Source: Bacteroidia bacterium
GTDB taxonomy: Bacteria > Bacteroidota > Bacteroidia > NS11-12g > UBA955
Direction of reading: 5' to 3'
Length of the DNA stretch: 38,082 nucleotides
NCBI GenBank assembly: GCA_020853295.1
Contig: JADYZD010000150.1
Coordinates: forward strand, 1 to 38,082
Both the position numbers and the translations under genes were made by a program. The notes beneath the pieces were generated by a model. That model did not search any database, was not told the origin of the DNA, and saw only the letters and a list, made by a program, of their open reading frames with translations. This document shows positions 18,413 through 26,436 of this stretch, piece after piece. Numbering within the stretch: position 1 is the stretch's first letter; every line of letters starts with the position of its first letter.

Positions 18413-19543
18413 ATGATCATCGGAGTACCTAAAGAAATTAAAAACAACGAGAACCGTGTAGCTGTAACACCTGCTGGTGTGCAAGAACTCATTAAAAACG
18501 GTCATACCTTGTATGTACAAAGCACTGCAGGAAATGGCAGCGGCTTTTCAGATAGCGATTACACCTCTGCTGGTGCCACCATACTCCCTACTATTCAGGA
18601 AGTTTATGCCATCGCAGAAATGATCATTAAAGTTAAAGAACCCATACAAGAAGAATACAACCTGATTAAAAAGGACCAACTCTTGTTTACCTATTTCCAC
18701 TTTGCAAGCCACGAGCCATTGACCCATGCCATGATCAATAGTGGTGCTGTTTGTTTGGCTTATGAAACGGTTGAAAAATCTGACCGCAGCTTGCCACTTT
18801 TGGTTCCCATGAGTGAAGTTGCTGGCCGCATGAGCATTCAAGAAGGTGCAAAATATTTGGAAAAACCTATGGGTGGCCGCGGAATTCTTTTGGGAGGTGT
18901 ACCTGGTGTGCGCCCTGCAAAAGTTCTTATTCTTGGTGGAGGTGTTGTAGGCACCAATGCTGCAAAAATGGCTTCCGGAATGGGTGCAGATGTCACCATT
19001 ATGGATTTAAGCTTGCCACGCTTGCGCTACCTCGATGATGTAATGCCTGCCAATGTAAATACCCTTATGTCCAATGAGTATAACATCCGCGAACTCCTTC
19101 CAACCCATGACCTTATCGTAGGTGCTGTGCTTATCCCAGGCGCAAAAGCCCCACATTTGGTAACCCGCGATATGTTAAAAACCATGCGCCCAGGTACCGT
19201 ATTGGTTGACGTAGCAGTAGATCAGGGAGGATGCATAGAAACTTGCAAACCCACTACCCACGAAAACCCCACCTATGAAATTGATGGCATCATTCACTAT
19301 TGCGTAGCAAATATGCCTGGCGCAGTTCCTTATACATCAACATTGGCTCTCACAAATGCCACCTTGCCATATGCCATACAATTGGCAAACAAAGGCTGGA
19401 GAAATGCTTGTACTGAAAACAATGAGCTAAAATTGGGATTGAATGTTGTTGAAGGCAAAGTGGTTTACAAAGGTGTTAGCGATGCATTTAACCTGGCATT
19501 TACTCCAGTAGATGAGGTTCTTGGCGCAGTGGCATCAAAATAA
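18413..19543 (+). CDS. ald: Alanine dehydrogenase
   Basis: Catalyses NAD-dependent oxidative deamination of L-alanine to pyruvate and ammonia, or the reverse. The N-terminus MIIGVPKEIKNNENRVAVTP is diagnostic, with substrate-site Arg15. Lys75 in VKEP and His96 in TYFHFAS are the expected catalytic residues. The Rossmann segment VLILGGGVVG, near residues 170-180, binds NAD. YCVANMPGAVPYTSTLALTNA is also family-typical. At 376 residues it has the usual length. It sits alone between its own promoter and a strong intrinsic terminator, so it is probably monocistronic. Confidence 0.96.
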   Translation: MIIGVPKEIKNNENRVAVTPAGVQELIKNGHTLYVQSTAGNGSGFSDSDYTSAGATILPTIQEVYAIAEMIIKVKEPIQEEYNLIKKDQLLFTYFHFASHEPLTHAMINSGAVCLAYETVEKSDRSLPLLVPMSEVAGRMSIQEGAKYLEKPMGGRGILLGGVPGVRPAKVLILGGGVVGTNAAKMASGMGADVTIMDLSLPRLRYLDDVMPANVNTLMSNEYNIRELLPTHDLIVGAVLIPGAKAPHLVTRDMLKTMRPGTVLVDVAVDQGGCIETCKPTTHENPTYEIDGIIHYCVANMPGAVPYTSTLALTNATLPYAIQLANKGWRNACTENNELKLGLNVVEGKVVYKGVSDAFNLAFTPVDEVLGAVASK

Positions 19544-19563
19544 ATTCATAAAATCTATATGAG

Positions 19564-19597
19564 AAGCCGCAACTTCGTTGCGGCTTTTTTGTTTTTA
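19564..19597 (+). terminator. Rho-independent terminator of ald
   Basis: A perfect 10-bp stem (AAGCCGCAAC with GTTGCGGCTT), a three-base TTC loop and a T-rich tail (six Ts from 19585, G, then five more Ts), starting 20 bases after the ald stop. Confidence 0.9.
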
Positions 19598-19606
19598 TTT
19601 GCACCT

Positions 19607-20380
19607 ATGTCTATCCTTAGCCACCGTATTTATGGCAATGGCCCCAATATTATTTATATCCTACATGGTATTTTTGGAATGAAAGACAATTGGCACAATG
19701 TTGCCGGCTTGCTGGGTTCTGAATACACGGTGATTACCGTTGATGCCAGAAACCATGGCAAAAGTTTTCACCACCACGCTATGTCATACCCCATTATGGC
19801 CACCGATGTTGCCGGACTCATGGAACACCTAGGCCATACCCAAGTTACATTAATGGGGCACAGTATGGGTGGAAAAACAGCAATGAAATTTGCTGAAATG
19901 TTTCCAGATAAGTTGAAAAACTTAATTGTTGTAGATATTGCTTTGCGCCAATACCCCCCTGGGCATCTCCCCTATTTTAAAGCATTTGAAACCATAGATT
20001 TCACCCAAATACAATCGCGTTCTGAAGCCGAACAAGCATTCTACCCCTATGCTCCTGACATGGGTGTAAGACAATTCCTGCTCAAAAACCTAGAACCCAT
20101 GCCCGGTGGCGGTTACCAAACCAAATTTAACCTGCCCGCTATAAAAGTATTTTATGAAGAAAGCATTGCCAAATTGGTATTGAATACCCATTCATTTACA
20201 GGACCTGTATTGTTCGCATACGGTGCAAACAGCAACTACCTTTCTGACTTTGATATTCCTGAACTCACAAGGGTATTCCCCAATTCTCAAATGGTGCAAA
20301 TCAGCAATGCAGGTCATTGGGTGCATGCCGACAATCCTACAGAATTTCTTACCATTATCAGGCATTTCCTTGCAGGATAA
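19607..20380 (+). CDS. Alpha/beta-fold hydrolase, YbfF-like esterase
   Basis: A 257-residue cytoplasmic hydrolase. Motifs from ATG 19607: HG (20-21) for the oxyanion region, nucleophile elbow GHSMGG with Ser86, and His237 in NAGHWVHADNP. The layout resembles YbfF-type esterases, which hydrolyse acyl esters or thioesters; the natural substrate is unknown. The frame stays open upstream to an ATG at 19559, but those 16 codons are the translation of the ald terminator hairpin and its T-tract. They give a false hydrophobic, signal-like start, so ATG 19607 is chosen. The box TTTATTTG lies 5 bases before it and is close to a -7 element. Confidence 0.85.
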   Translation: MSILSHRIYGNGPNIIYILHGIFGMKDNWHNVAGLLGSEYTVITVDARNHGKSFHHHAMSYPIMATDVAGLMEHLGHTQVTLMGHSMGGKTAMKFAEMFPDKLKNLIVVDIALRQYPPGHLPYFKAFETIDFTQIQSRSEAEQAFYPYAPDMGVRQFLLKNLEPMPGGGYQTKFNLPAIKVFYEESIAKLVLNTHSFTGPVLFAYGANSNYLSDFDIPELTRVFPNSQMVQISNAGHWVHADNPTEFLTIIRHFLAG

Positions 20381-20402
20381 TAACTACTTTCGCAAGTACA
20401 AA

Positions 20403-21164
20403 ATGGTTACGTATTGTAAATGGATACTTGTCACACTTTTGCTATTGGTGCATGCTGCTGCGTTTTCTCAAACAACAGAAAAACCAGCCCCAGCTGCCCA
20501 CTACCTCATTCTTCGCCCTGGTGCAGGCATGTACTTAGGTCTTGGTGATTTGGGGAAAAGGTTCGATAGGTTTGCAAGCACCCCTATTAACTTTTATTAT
20601 AAAGCACCCAAGTATTCCTTTGGCCTTTCTTGGAGCCCATTTTTAGGCAATAGGGTGCGTATTGACAGCCTTTACGGAGGCATTTTGGGAGAAAGCCAAA
20701 TTATTTACGACAAATCAGGCAATCCAGGCTTGATACGTTATTACATGCGCGGCTTCACTGTTCAAGGAAAAATCAGCAAATTTATTCCTGTTAAAAAATC
20801 TTGGAAATACAGCCAATTCGAAATTGGTTTTGGAACCGGCTTTATGCAACACCGTATCAAAGCAAAATTTGATGTAGGCTCCATACCGCAATTGGAAGGG
20901 GAATACAAACCTGGCTATGACCGCCTTACCAATGGCATTATGTTTTCGCAATGTTTTAATTTTCATTATTTAAATACAGAAACTGTTAGCTTTTATGCAG
21001 GTATAGAATTGGGCCAAGGGTTCACCAAAAACCAACGCAAATGGGACTATGGTACCATCAAATCCAACCAAGCTTTACGCACTGATTTATATACCGGAAT
21101 CTCGGCTGGCATTATCATACCATTGAGAATTAAATCCCCAGAATCAACAGATTATTACGAATAA
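20403..21164 (+). CDS. Exported conserved protein, probably an outer-membrane beta-barrel
   Basis: A 253-residue protein with a clean signal peptide (ending AAAFSQ). The rest alternates hydrophobic and polar residues and is rich in Gly and aromatics, as in small outer-membrane barrels. GYDRLTNGIMFSQ, FYAGIELGQGFTKNQR and the C-terminal IIIPLRIK...YYE resemble an uncharacterised Bacteroidota family I know from memory. ATG 20403 is chosen because it starts the signal peptide; the open frame runs back to 20223 inside the hydrolase gene without a sensible start. Kdo transferase follows after 3 bp, which suggests joint expression and an envelope role. Function unknown. Confidence 0.75.
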   Translation: MVTYCKWILVTLLLLVHAAAFSQTTEKPAPAAHYLILRPGAGMYLGLGDLGKRFDRFASTPINFYYKAPKYSFGLSWSPFLGNRVRIDSLYGGILGESQIIYDKSGNPGLIRYYMRGFTVQGKISKFIPVKKSWKYSQFEIGFGTGFMQHRIKAKFDVGSIPQLEGEYKPGYDRLTNGIMFSQCFNFHYLNTETVSFYAGIELGQGFTKNQRKWDYGTIKSNQALRTDLYTGISAGIIIPLRIKSPESTDYYE

Positions 21165-21167
21165 GTT

Positions 21168-22418
21168 TTGTTTTTCTTCTACAATATAGGCATTCATTTT
21201 TTTGCATTTGCAGTGTGGCTCGCTGGGCTTTGGAATCCTAAGGCCAAAGCCATGAGACTGGGCAGAAAACATTGGAAAAGAAAATTAACTGCCACCCTGC
21301 CACCCAAAAAAAATAAACGTTACTGGTTTCATTGCGCTTCTTTAGGTGAATTCGAAATGGCCCGCCCTGTAATAGAAAAAATTCAAATTGAATTTCCGGA
21401 AGCCGAAATTATCATTACATTTTTTTCACCCAGTGGTTATGAACAACGCCAGCATTTCTTGTGCACGGGGGTATTTTACCTACCGTACGATACCAAAAAA
21501 AATGCGCGCAAATGGTACGAAATTGTTCAACCTGATGTGGCTATTTTTGTAAAATATGAATTCTGGCTCAACTACATGCATGCTGGCCTAAACGCCAATT
21601 GCAGTATGCTCGCAATAAGTGTATTGTTCCGCGAAGGACAGTTTATTTTTGAACCCTGGGCCGCTGCATGGAAACAACAATTAACCCAATTTAAACGCAT
21701 TTTTGTTCAAAACAAATCTTCTGAAATTATTGCCAAAGAAGAAGAATTAAAAAACATTGCAGTAGCTGGAGATATACGATTTGATAGGGTTCTAGATACT
21801 GTAGAACATATTGAAACCCTGGAAATTATTGAGAAATTTAAAGGAGAATCTCCACTTCTTGTTGGCGGCAGCACTTGGCCAGAAGAAGAAAAACACCTAT
21901 TCAATTATTTGAGTATAAAAAGTTGGCCCTTGGGCTGGAAATGGATCATTGCGCCTCATGATATTGGAGAAAAACACATCAATGATATACTAGATCGGTT
22001 TTCCGATTATTATCCCATTAAACTATCGGCTTGGGAAGCCAGTGACACTCCTTCAAAACACAAAATATTGGTCATCGACAATATGGGTTTGCTGTCGCGA
22101 ATTTACCGATATGCCGATGTTGCAGTAATCGGTGGCGCTTGGGGCAAAGGTTTACACAACATACTTGAGGCTGCGGCATTTGGCATGCCCATTTTATTTG
22201 GTCCCAAACACATCAAATTCCCAGAGGCAGCCGATGCCATTGAAGCCGGTTTTGCTTATGGGGTTAAAGACTATGCCGAATTCGAAATTGCACTAAATAG
22301 AATGTTGGGCAATATTGAATGGCGCAAAGAAGCATCTATTAAGGCCAAAGAATTTGTGAAAAAAAATGCAGGCAGTACAGAAATTGTGATGCAGTATTTG
22401 CGTGAAAATTATTCTTAA
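21168..22418 (+). CDS. waaA: 3-deoxy-D-manno-octulosonic acid (Kdo) transferase
   Basis: A GT30-family glycosyltransferase that adds Kdo to lipid A precursor at the inner membrane. The N-terminal hydrophobic segment (residues 3-21) is the usual membrane anchor. HCASLGEFE contains the expected catalytic Glu61. The C-terminal donor site includes GGSTWPEEE and GGAWGKGLHNILEAAAFG (about 321-340), then GPKHIKFPEA. The start codon is TTG, 3 bp after the preceding stop; the first ATG lies 28 codons in and would remove the anchor. At 416 residues it has the normal length. This supports an outer membrane containing Kdo-type lipopolysaccharide. Confidence 0.92.
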   Translation: MFFFYNIGIHFFAFAVWLAGLWNPKAKAMRLGRKHWKRKLTATLPPKKNKRYWFHCASLGEFEMARPVIEKIQIEFPEAEIIITFFSPSGYEQRQHFLCTGVFYLPYDTKKNARKWYEIVQPDVAIFVKYEFWLNYMHAGLNANCSMLAISVLFREGQFIFEPWAAAWKQQLTQFKRIFVQNKSSEIIAKEEELKNIAVAGDIRFDRVLDTVEHIETLEIIEKFKGESPLLVGGSTWPEEEKHLFNYLSIKSWPLGWKWIIAPHDIGEKHINDILDRFSDYYPIKLSAWEASDTPSKHKILVIDNMGLLSRIYRYADVAVIGGAWGKGLHNILEAAAFGMPILFGPKHIKFPEAADAIEAGFAYGVKDYAEFEIALNRMLGNIEWRKEASIKAKEFVKKNAGSTEIVMQYLRENYS

Positions 22419-22460
22419 CTGCGAAGTTTTATTTTATTACAATACTTTTTATTTTATCCG

Positions 22461-23348
22461 TCAATTCGTTTTTTCTGCATTCCGCATTTGTGTGCTCGTC
22501 ATTCTGCTACCATCATGGCTCCAGCCAGGTGGGCCAAATACATACATCAGTTTATTCTTTATCCCAGGTGCCGTCTTTACATCCTTTATAATTTCACTCC
22601 ATTCCTTAAAAATCACCACCAAAGGATTGTAAGTTTCCAAGTTCTTTGTCAATCCAAACCGCACTTTATCGTAATTGTCATCTTCATGCTCATAGGTACC
22701 AAATAATTTGTCCCAAATAATAAAAATCATGCCCATATTTTTATCCAAATACCTGGGGTTACTGGCATGGTGTACCCTGTGATGTGAAGGACTCACAAAA
22801 ACCCAATCCCAAATTGGCAACTGCCGAATCAATTCAGTGTGAACCAAACTGCCATACAATTGTTGAATGGCAAATGCTAACATTACATCCTCTGCCCTAA
22901 AGCCCAAAAATGCTAAGGGCATAAAAAAGAAACCCCGGTATAAGGGCTCAAAAACCGAACTTCTAAATCCAACACTGATATTGTATTTTTCACTGCTGTG
23001 GTGCACCACATGTACTGCCCAAAACAACCTTACCACATGCCCCAACCAATGCACTACCCAATAGGCCAAATCTGTGATTACCATTACCGCAATCCAATAT
23101 GCCCAGCCACTTTCTTCCCACTGCATCAGCCTAAAACCATAACCCCAAGCCATGGTGTAAATAAAGGTTCCTGTCATCAAAACAGTTAAACCAGTATTCA
23201 AAATGGTCATCAGAAAATTATTCAGTGTATCCTTGGTGTTGTATAATTTTCTGCCAATAATATTCGAAATCACAATCTCACCTAAAATGGTAACAGCATA
23301 AATAGGCACCGATATTATTGTCATTATCCCTTCCCAGCCGTAGCTCAT
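22461..23348 (-). CDS. Fatty acid hydroxylase/sterol desaturase superfamily membrane protein
   Basis: A 295-residue membrane di-iron enzyme. Histidine clusters HWLGH (100-104), HVVHH (113-117) and HHRVHH (189-194) are the superfamily's iron ligands, and several hydrophobic helices precede and surround them. Members hydroxylate or desaturate lipids or carotenoids or cleave alkylglycerol ethers; the substrate cannot be deduced. ATG 23348 gives MSYGWEGIM; the second Met (23324) is a possible start because the -7-like box TAAATTTG lies only 4 bases upstream of the first. It is convergent with waaA and divergent from the AsmA-like gene. Confidence 0.85.
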   Translation of the reverse strand: MSYGWEGIMTIISVPIYAVTILGEIVISNIIGRKLYNTKDTLNNFLMTILNTGLTVLMTGTFIYTMAWGYGFRLMQWEESGWAYWIAVMVITDLAYWVVHWLGHVVRLFWAVHVVHHSSEKYNISVGFRSSVFEPLYRGFFFMPLAFLGFRAEDVMLAFAIQQLYGSLVHTELIRQLPIWDWVFVSPSHHRVHHASNPRYLDKNMGMIFIIWDKLFGTYEHEDDNYDKVRFGLTKNLETYNPLVVIFKEWSEIIKDVKTAPGIKNKLMYVFGPPGWSHDGSRMTSTQMRNAEKTN

Positions 23349-23352
23349 GAGG

Positions 23353-23360
23353 CAAATTTA
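23353..23360 (-). promoter_or_regulatory. Putative -7 element for the fatty-acid-hydroxylase-like gene
   Basis: TAAATTTG on the minus strand, an exact TAnnTTTG match, 4 bases before ATG 23348. A TTG (plus-strand CAA at 23377-23379) lies 16 bases further upstream, slightly closer than usual. Confidence 0.4.
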
Positions 23361-23465
23361 GCCCTTTGCATAAAAACAATCACCATTTTTTAACCCAAAG
23401 GCCATAAAGCAGTTAAATTGTTGAAATAGTTGCAAGCCATATGGTACTATTCTGTCATTTGGTCT

Positions 23466-23473
23466 TATTTTTG
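23466..23473 (+). promoter_or_regulatory. Putative -7 element for the AsmA-like gene
   Basis: TATTTTTG is an exact TAnnTTTG match ending one base before ATG 23475. No -33 element is seen. If used, it implies initiation at ATG 23490 or a leaderless message. Confidence 0.35.
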
Positions 23474-23489
23474 AATGGCCATCCATACC

Positions 23490-26432
23490 ATGAAACGCCT
23501 TAAAAAAATTCTGAAAATCTCTGGCATCACTATCGCATCTATCATAGTGCTGCTGTTGCTGGCTCCCTTCCTTTTCAAAGGCAAAATCGTTCAAGCCATA
23601 AAGAACACCGCCAACAAACAGCTAAATGCCACTCTGGATTTCAATCCCGATATCAGTTTATCGTTTCTAAAAAGTTTTCCAAATGTTTCATTGGGCATAC
23701 AAGATGTTTCCGTGGTAGGAAAAGACAGTTTTGCGGGCGACACATTGGTTTTTTTGCCAAACCTAAAACTCACCCTCGATGTAATGAGTGTGATAAAAGG
23801 CGCAGAAATTGGCATTAAAAAAGTGGCGCTTATAAAACCACAAATCAATATCGAAACCTTGCGCAGTGGTAAAGCAAATTGGGATATTGTAAAAACCGAT
23901 ACTACGGTTAAAGATACCACCACAGGTGCAGGATTTAAACTGGCACTGAATTCATTTACGGTGGAAAACGGACATTTAATTTACAACGATAGAAGTCTGG
24001 GTTTTTATACAGAACTCGACGACTTTAACCACAGTAGCAATGGCGATTTTACTTCAGACAATTTCACACTAGAAACACATACTGAAACCCCTTCTTTAAT
24101 TTTGGGCTACGGCGGTATCAATTGGCTGTACAAAATAAAAACCCAAATTGATGCCAATATTGGAATGGACTTAAAGGCATGGAAATTTACCTATGAAAAA
24201 GGCGCTGCCAAATTGAATGAATTGGAAATAGAAAGCGATGGGTTTGTGGATTTGAATGACAATGACATGGATATGGACATTCAATTTAAAGCATTAGAAA
24301 ACAGCTTTAAGAGCTTTTTATCCTTGGTGCCTGGTGTTTACAGCGAAAGCTTTAAAGATGTTCAAGCAAGCGGAAATATGGCTTTAAATGGCAGCTTAAC
24401 GGGCAAAATGACTGATACCAAAATGCCTGCAACCAACGTAAACTTGAATATCACCAATGGGGCATTTAAATATCCCGGATTGCAGTATGCTGCCGACAAT
24501 ATTTTTCTAGATTTAAAGTACTCCAACCCAGATGGAATTCCAGACAATTCTATTGTAAATATGGACCGTTTAATGGCCAGAATTGCTGGAGAAACTTTTA
24601 ATCTAAGAATGCTGCTAAAAACCCCAGTCAGCGATCCTTACATCGATGCTACTGCAAAAGGCAAACTCGACCTCTCTAGAATATTGGGTCTCATACCTTT
24701 AGAAAAAGGCACCAAACTCTCTGGTTTAATTGATGCTGACTTAACTGCCAAAGGCAACTACAGCGCTGCCACACACCAAAATTTCGACAAGCTCGATGCG
24801 AAAGGAATTTTGAATGTTAAAAACCTGCTTTACCAATCTGTTACCGATAAAGATGCTTATAAAATTGATGATTTGGCTTTGAACTTTACCCCTCAAAAGG
24901 TAAATGTAAGTGCGTGTAAAGGAAACATTGGCAAAAATGATTTTGACGTAACAGGTTCGGTAGAAAATTTATTGGGCTATACCTTTTCCAATGAAACCTT
25001 AACAGGCAATATTGACTTTAAAAGCAATTATATCAATGTAAATAATTTAATGGGAGATGAAGCTGCTGCTGCTGAACCCAAGCCAACAGATACCGCGCAA
25101 ATCAGTATTGTAGAATTGCCCTCAAACATCAATTTGAAATTAAATAGCGATGTTAAAAAATTAATTTATGACAACTATGTACTTACCAATGTTTCAGGAA
25201 CTGCCCATATTCACGATGCCAAATTGGACATGACCAACCTCACTGCAGGCTTGCTTGGTGGCACGGTTTCATTGAATGGTACTTATGATAGTAAAAATAT
25301 TAAAAGCCCTTTTACTTCATTGGATACCAAAGTAGAAAAATTAAATTTTGGTCAGAGTTTTTCTTACTTCCCCATGCTTTCAAAATTTGCACCCATTGCC
25401 AAATTTGTTGATGGTTTGTTCAACGCAAGCATTGATATGAGCAGCATTTTAAACCAATACATGCAGCCCAATTATACCAGCATGAATGTCACTGGAATGG
25501 TAAGTTTTACAGATGCCGCAGTTAAAAACTTGGATATATTAAACCAAATTGGGGCTCAATTAAATGTAAAATGGTTGGAGAAATTGCAACTCAAAAACCA
25601 GCAAGTTAAATTTCAAATAAAGGAAGGTATTTTTAAAATGCTCGACAGCATGACCCTGCCCTTGGGGAATGGGGCTACCATGCGTCTTGCGGGGCAATCC
25701 AAACTGGACCAAACCATTTCATACGGCGGCTGGATTAAAATTCCAAGAAAAGCATTGGGCGCAGGAAATAAAGCACTGGATGGCTGGATAAAGCAAGCAG
25801 GAACAAAAGGATGGAATTTAAATGTTGAAGAAATGATTCCTGTAGATTTGAATATTTCAGGCACCTTTTTAAAACCCAAAGTTTCAGTTTCCTTAAAAGG
25901 ATTTGCACAAAGCACTGTTCAAAGTTTAAAAGATCAGGGTACACAAATTGCAAAAGATGAGGCGAATAAAAAATTGCAAGAGGCATTGGCATTGGCCCAA
26001 ACTCAGGCAGATAAAGTAAAAGCAGAAGCCAAAAAACGTGCAGATCAGGTGCGGCAAGAAGGCAAGCAAGCCGCAGATAAAGTAAGGGCAGAAACCCAAA
26101 ATGCCTCTGCTGCCATTCGCAAACAGGGCGATGCTGCTTATGACAGGATTATGCTTGAAACAGAAAATGCAGCCAAGGCCGCAGAAGACAGGATTACGAT
26201 TCCGGCGTTGAAGAAAACTGCAGGTGATAAAGTGCGAAAAGAAGGTCAGAAAAAAGCAGAAGCCGCTAAAAATGAATTGTATTTAAAGGCAAAACAAACC
26301 GATGATGCTGGCAATAAAAAGGCCCAACAATTGGAAGATGAAGCCAATAAAAAAGCCAATGAAATTGAAACAAAAGCAAATGAAGAGGCAGATAAAATCA
26401 TGAAAGACGCCGAGGCCAAAGCCAAAGTGTAA
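23490..26432 (+). CDS. AsmA-family protein with a long charged coiled-coil tail
   Basis: A 980-residue envelope protein anchored by one N-terminal membrane helix (ISGITIASIIVLLLLAPFLF). The body, with repeated beta-rich stretches such as LNGSLTGKM, NGAFKYPGLQYAADNI and LNGTYDSKNIKSPF, fits the AsmA/TamB-like group of bridge-like periplasmic proteins linked to lipid transport or outer-membrane assembly. The last 160 residues are almost only Ala, Lys, Glu, Asp and Gln with heptad spacing, predicting a long coiled coil. An ATG five codons upstream (23475) is possible; 23490 is favoured because of the basic MKRLKK start and the adjacent -7-like box. It is convergent with the multidomain cyclase gene, only 4 bp apart. 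Confidence 0.82.
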   Translation: MKRLKKILKISGITIASIIVLLLLAPFLFKGKIVQAIKNTANKQLNATLDFNPDISLSFLKSFPNVSLGIQDVSVVGKDSFAGDTLVFLPNLKLTLDVMSVIKGAEIGIKKVALIKPQINIETLRSGKANWDIVKTDTTVKDTTTGAGFKLALNSFTVENGHLIYNDRSLGFYTELDDFNHSSNGDFTSDNFTLETHTETPSLILGYGGINWLYKIKTQIDANIGMDLKAWKFTYEKGAAKLNELEIESDGFVDLNDNDMDMDIQFKALENSFKSFLSLVPGVYSESFKDVQASGNMALNGSLTGKMTDTKMPATNVNLNITNGAFKYPGLQYAADNIFLDLKYSNPDGIPDNSIVNMDRLMARIAGETFNLRMLLKTPVSDPYIDATAKGKLDLSRILGLIPLEKGTKLSGLIDADLTAKGNYSAATHQNFDKLDAKGILNVKNLLYQSVTDKDAYKIDDLALNFTPQKVNVSACKGNIGKNDFDVTGSVENLLGYTFSNETLTGNIDFKSNYINVNNLMGDEAAAAEPKPTDTAQISIVELPSNINLKLNSDVKKLIYDNYVLTNVSGTAHIHDAKLDMTNLTAGLLGGTVSLNGTYDSKNIKSPFTSLDTKVEKLNFGQSFSYFPMLSKFAPIAKFVDGLFNASIDMSSILNQYMQPNYTSMNVTGMVSFTDAAVKNLDILNQIGAQLNVKWLEKLQLKNQQVKFQIKEGIFKMLDSMTLPLGNGATMRLAGQSKLDQTISYGGWIKIPRKALGAGNKALDGWIKQAGTKGWNLNVEEMIPVDLNISGTFLKPKVSVSLKGFAQSTVQSLKDQGTQIAKDEANKKLQEALALAQTQADKVKAEAKKRADQVRQEGKQAADKVRAETQNASAAIRKQGDAAYDRIMLETENAAKAAEDRITIPALKKTAGDKVRKEGQKKAEAAKNELYLKAKQTDDAGNKKAQQLEDEANKKANEIETKANEEADKIMKDAEAKAKV

Positions 26433-26436
26433 GGAT

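Noticed and set aside
20223..20402. Upstream extension of the barrel-like protein
   Set aside because: It overlaps the hydrolase gene in another frame, and the signal peptide starts at ATG 20403.
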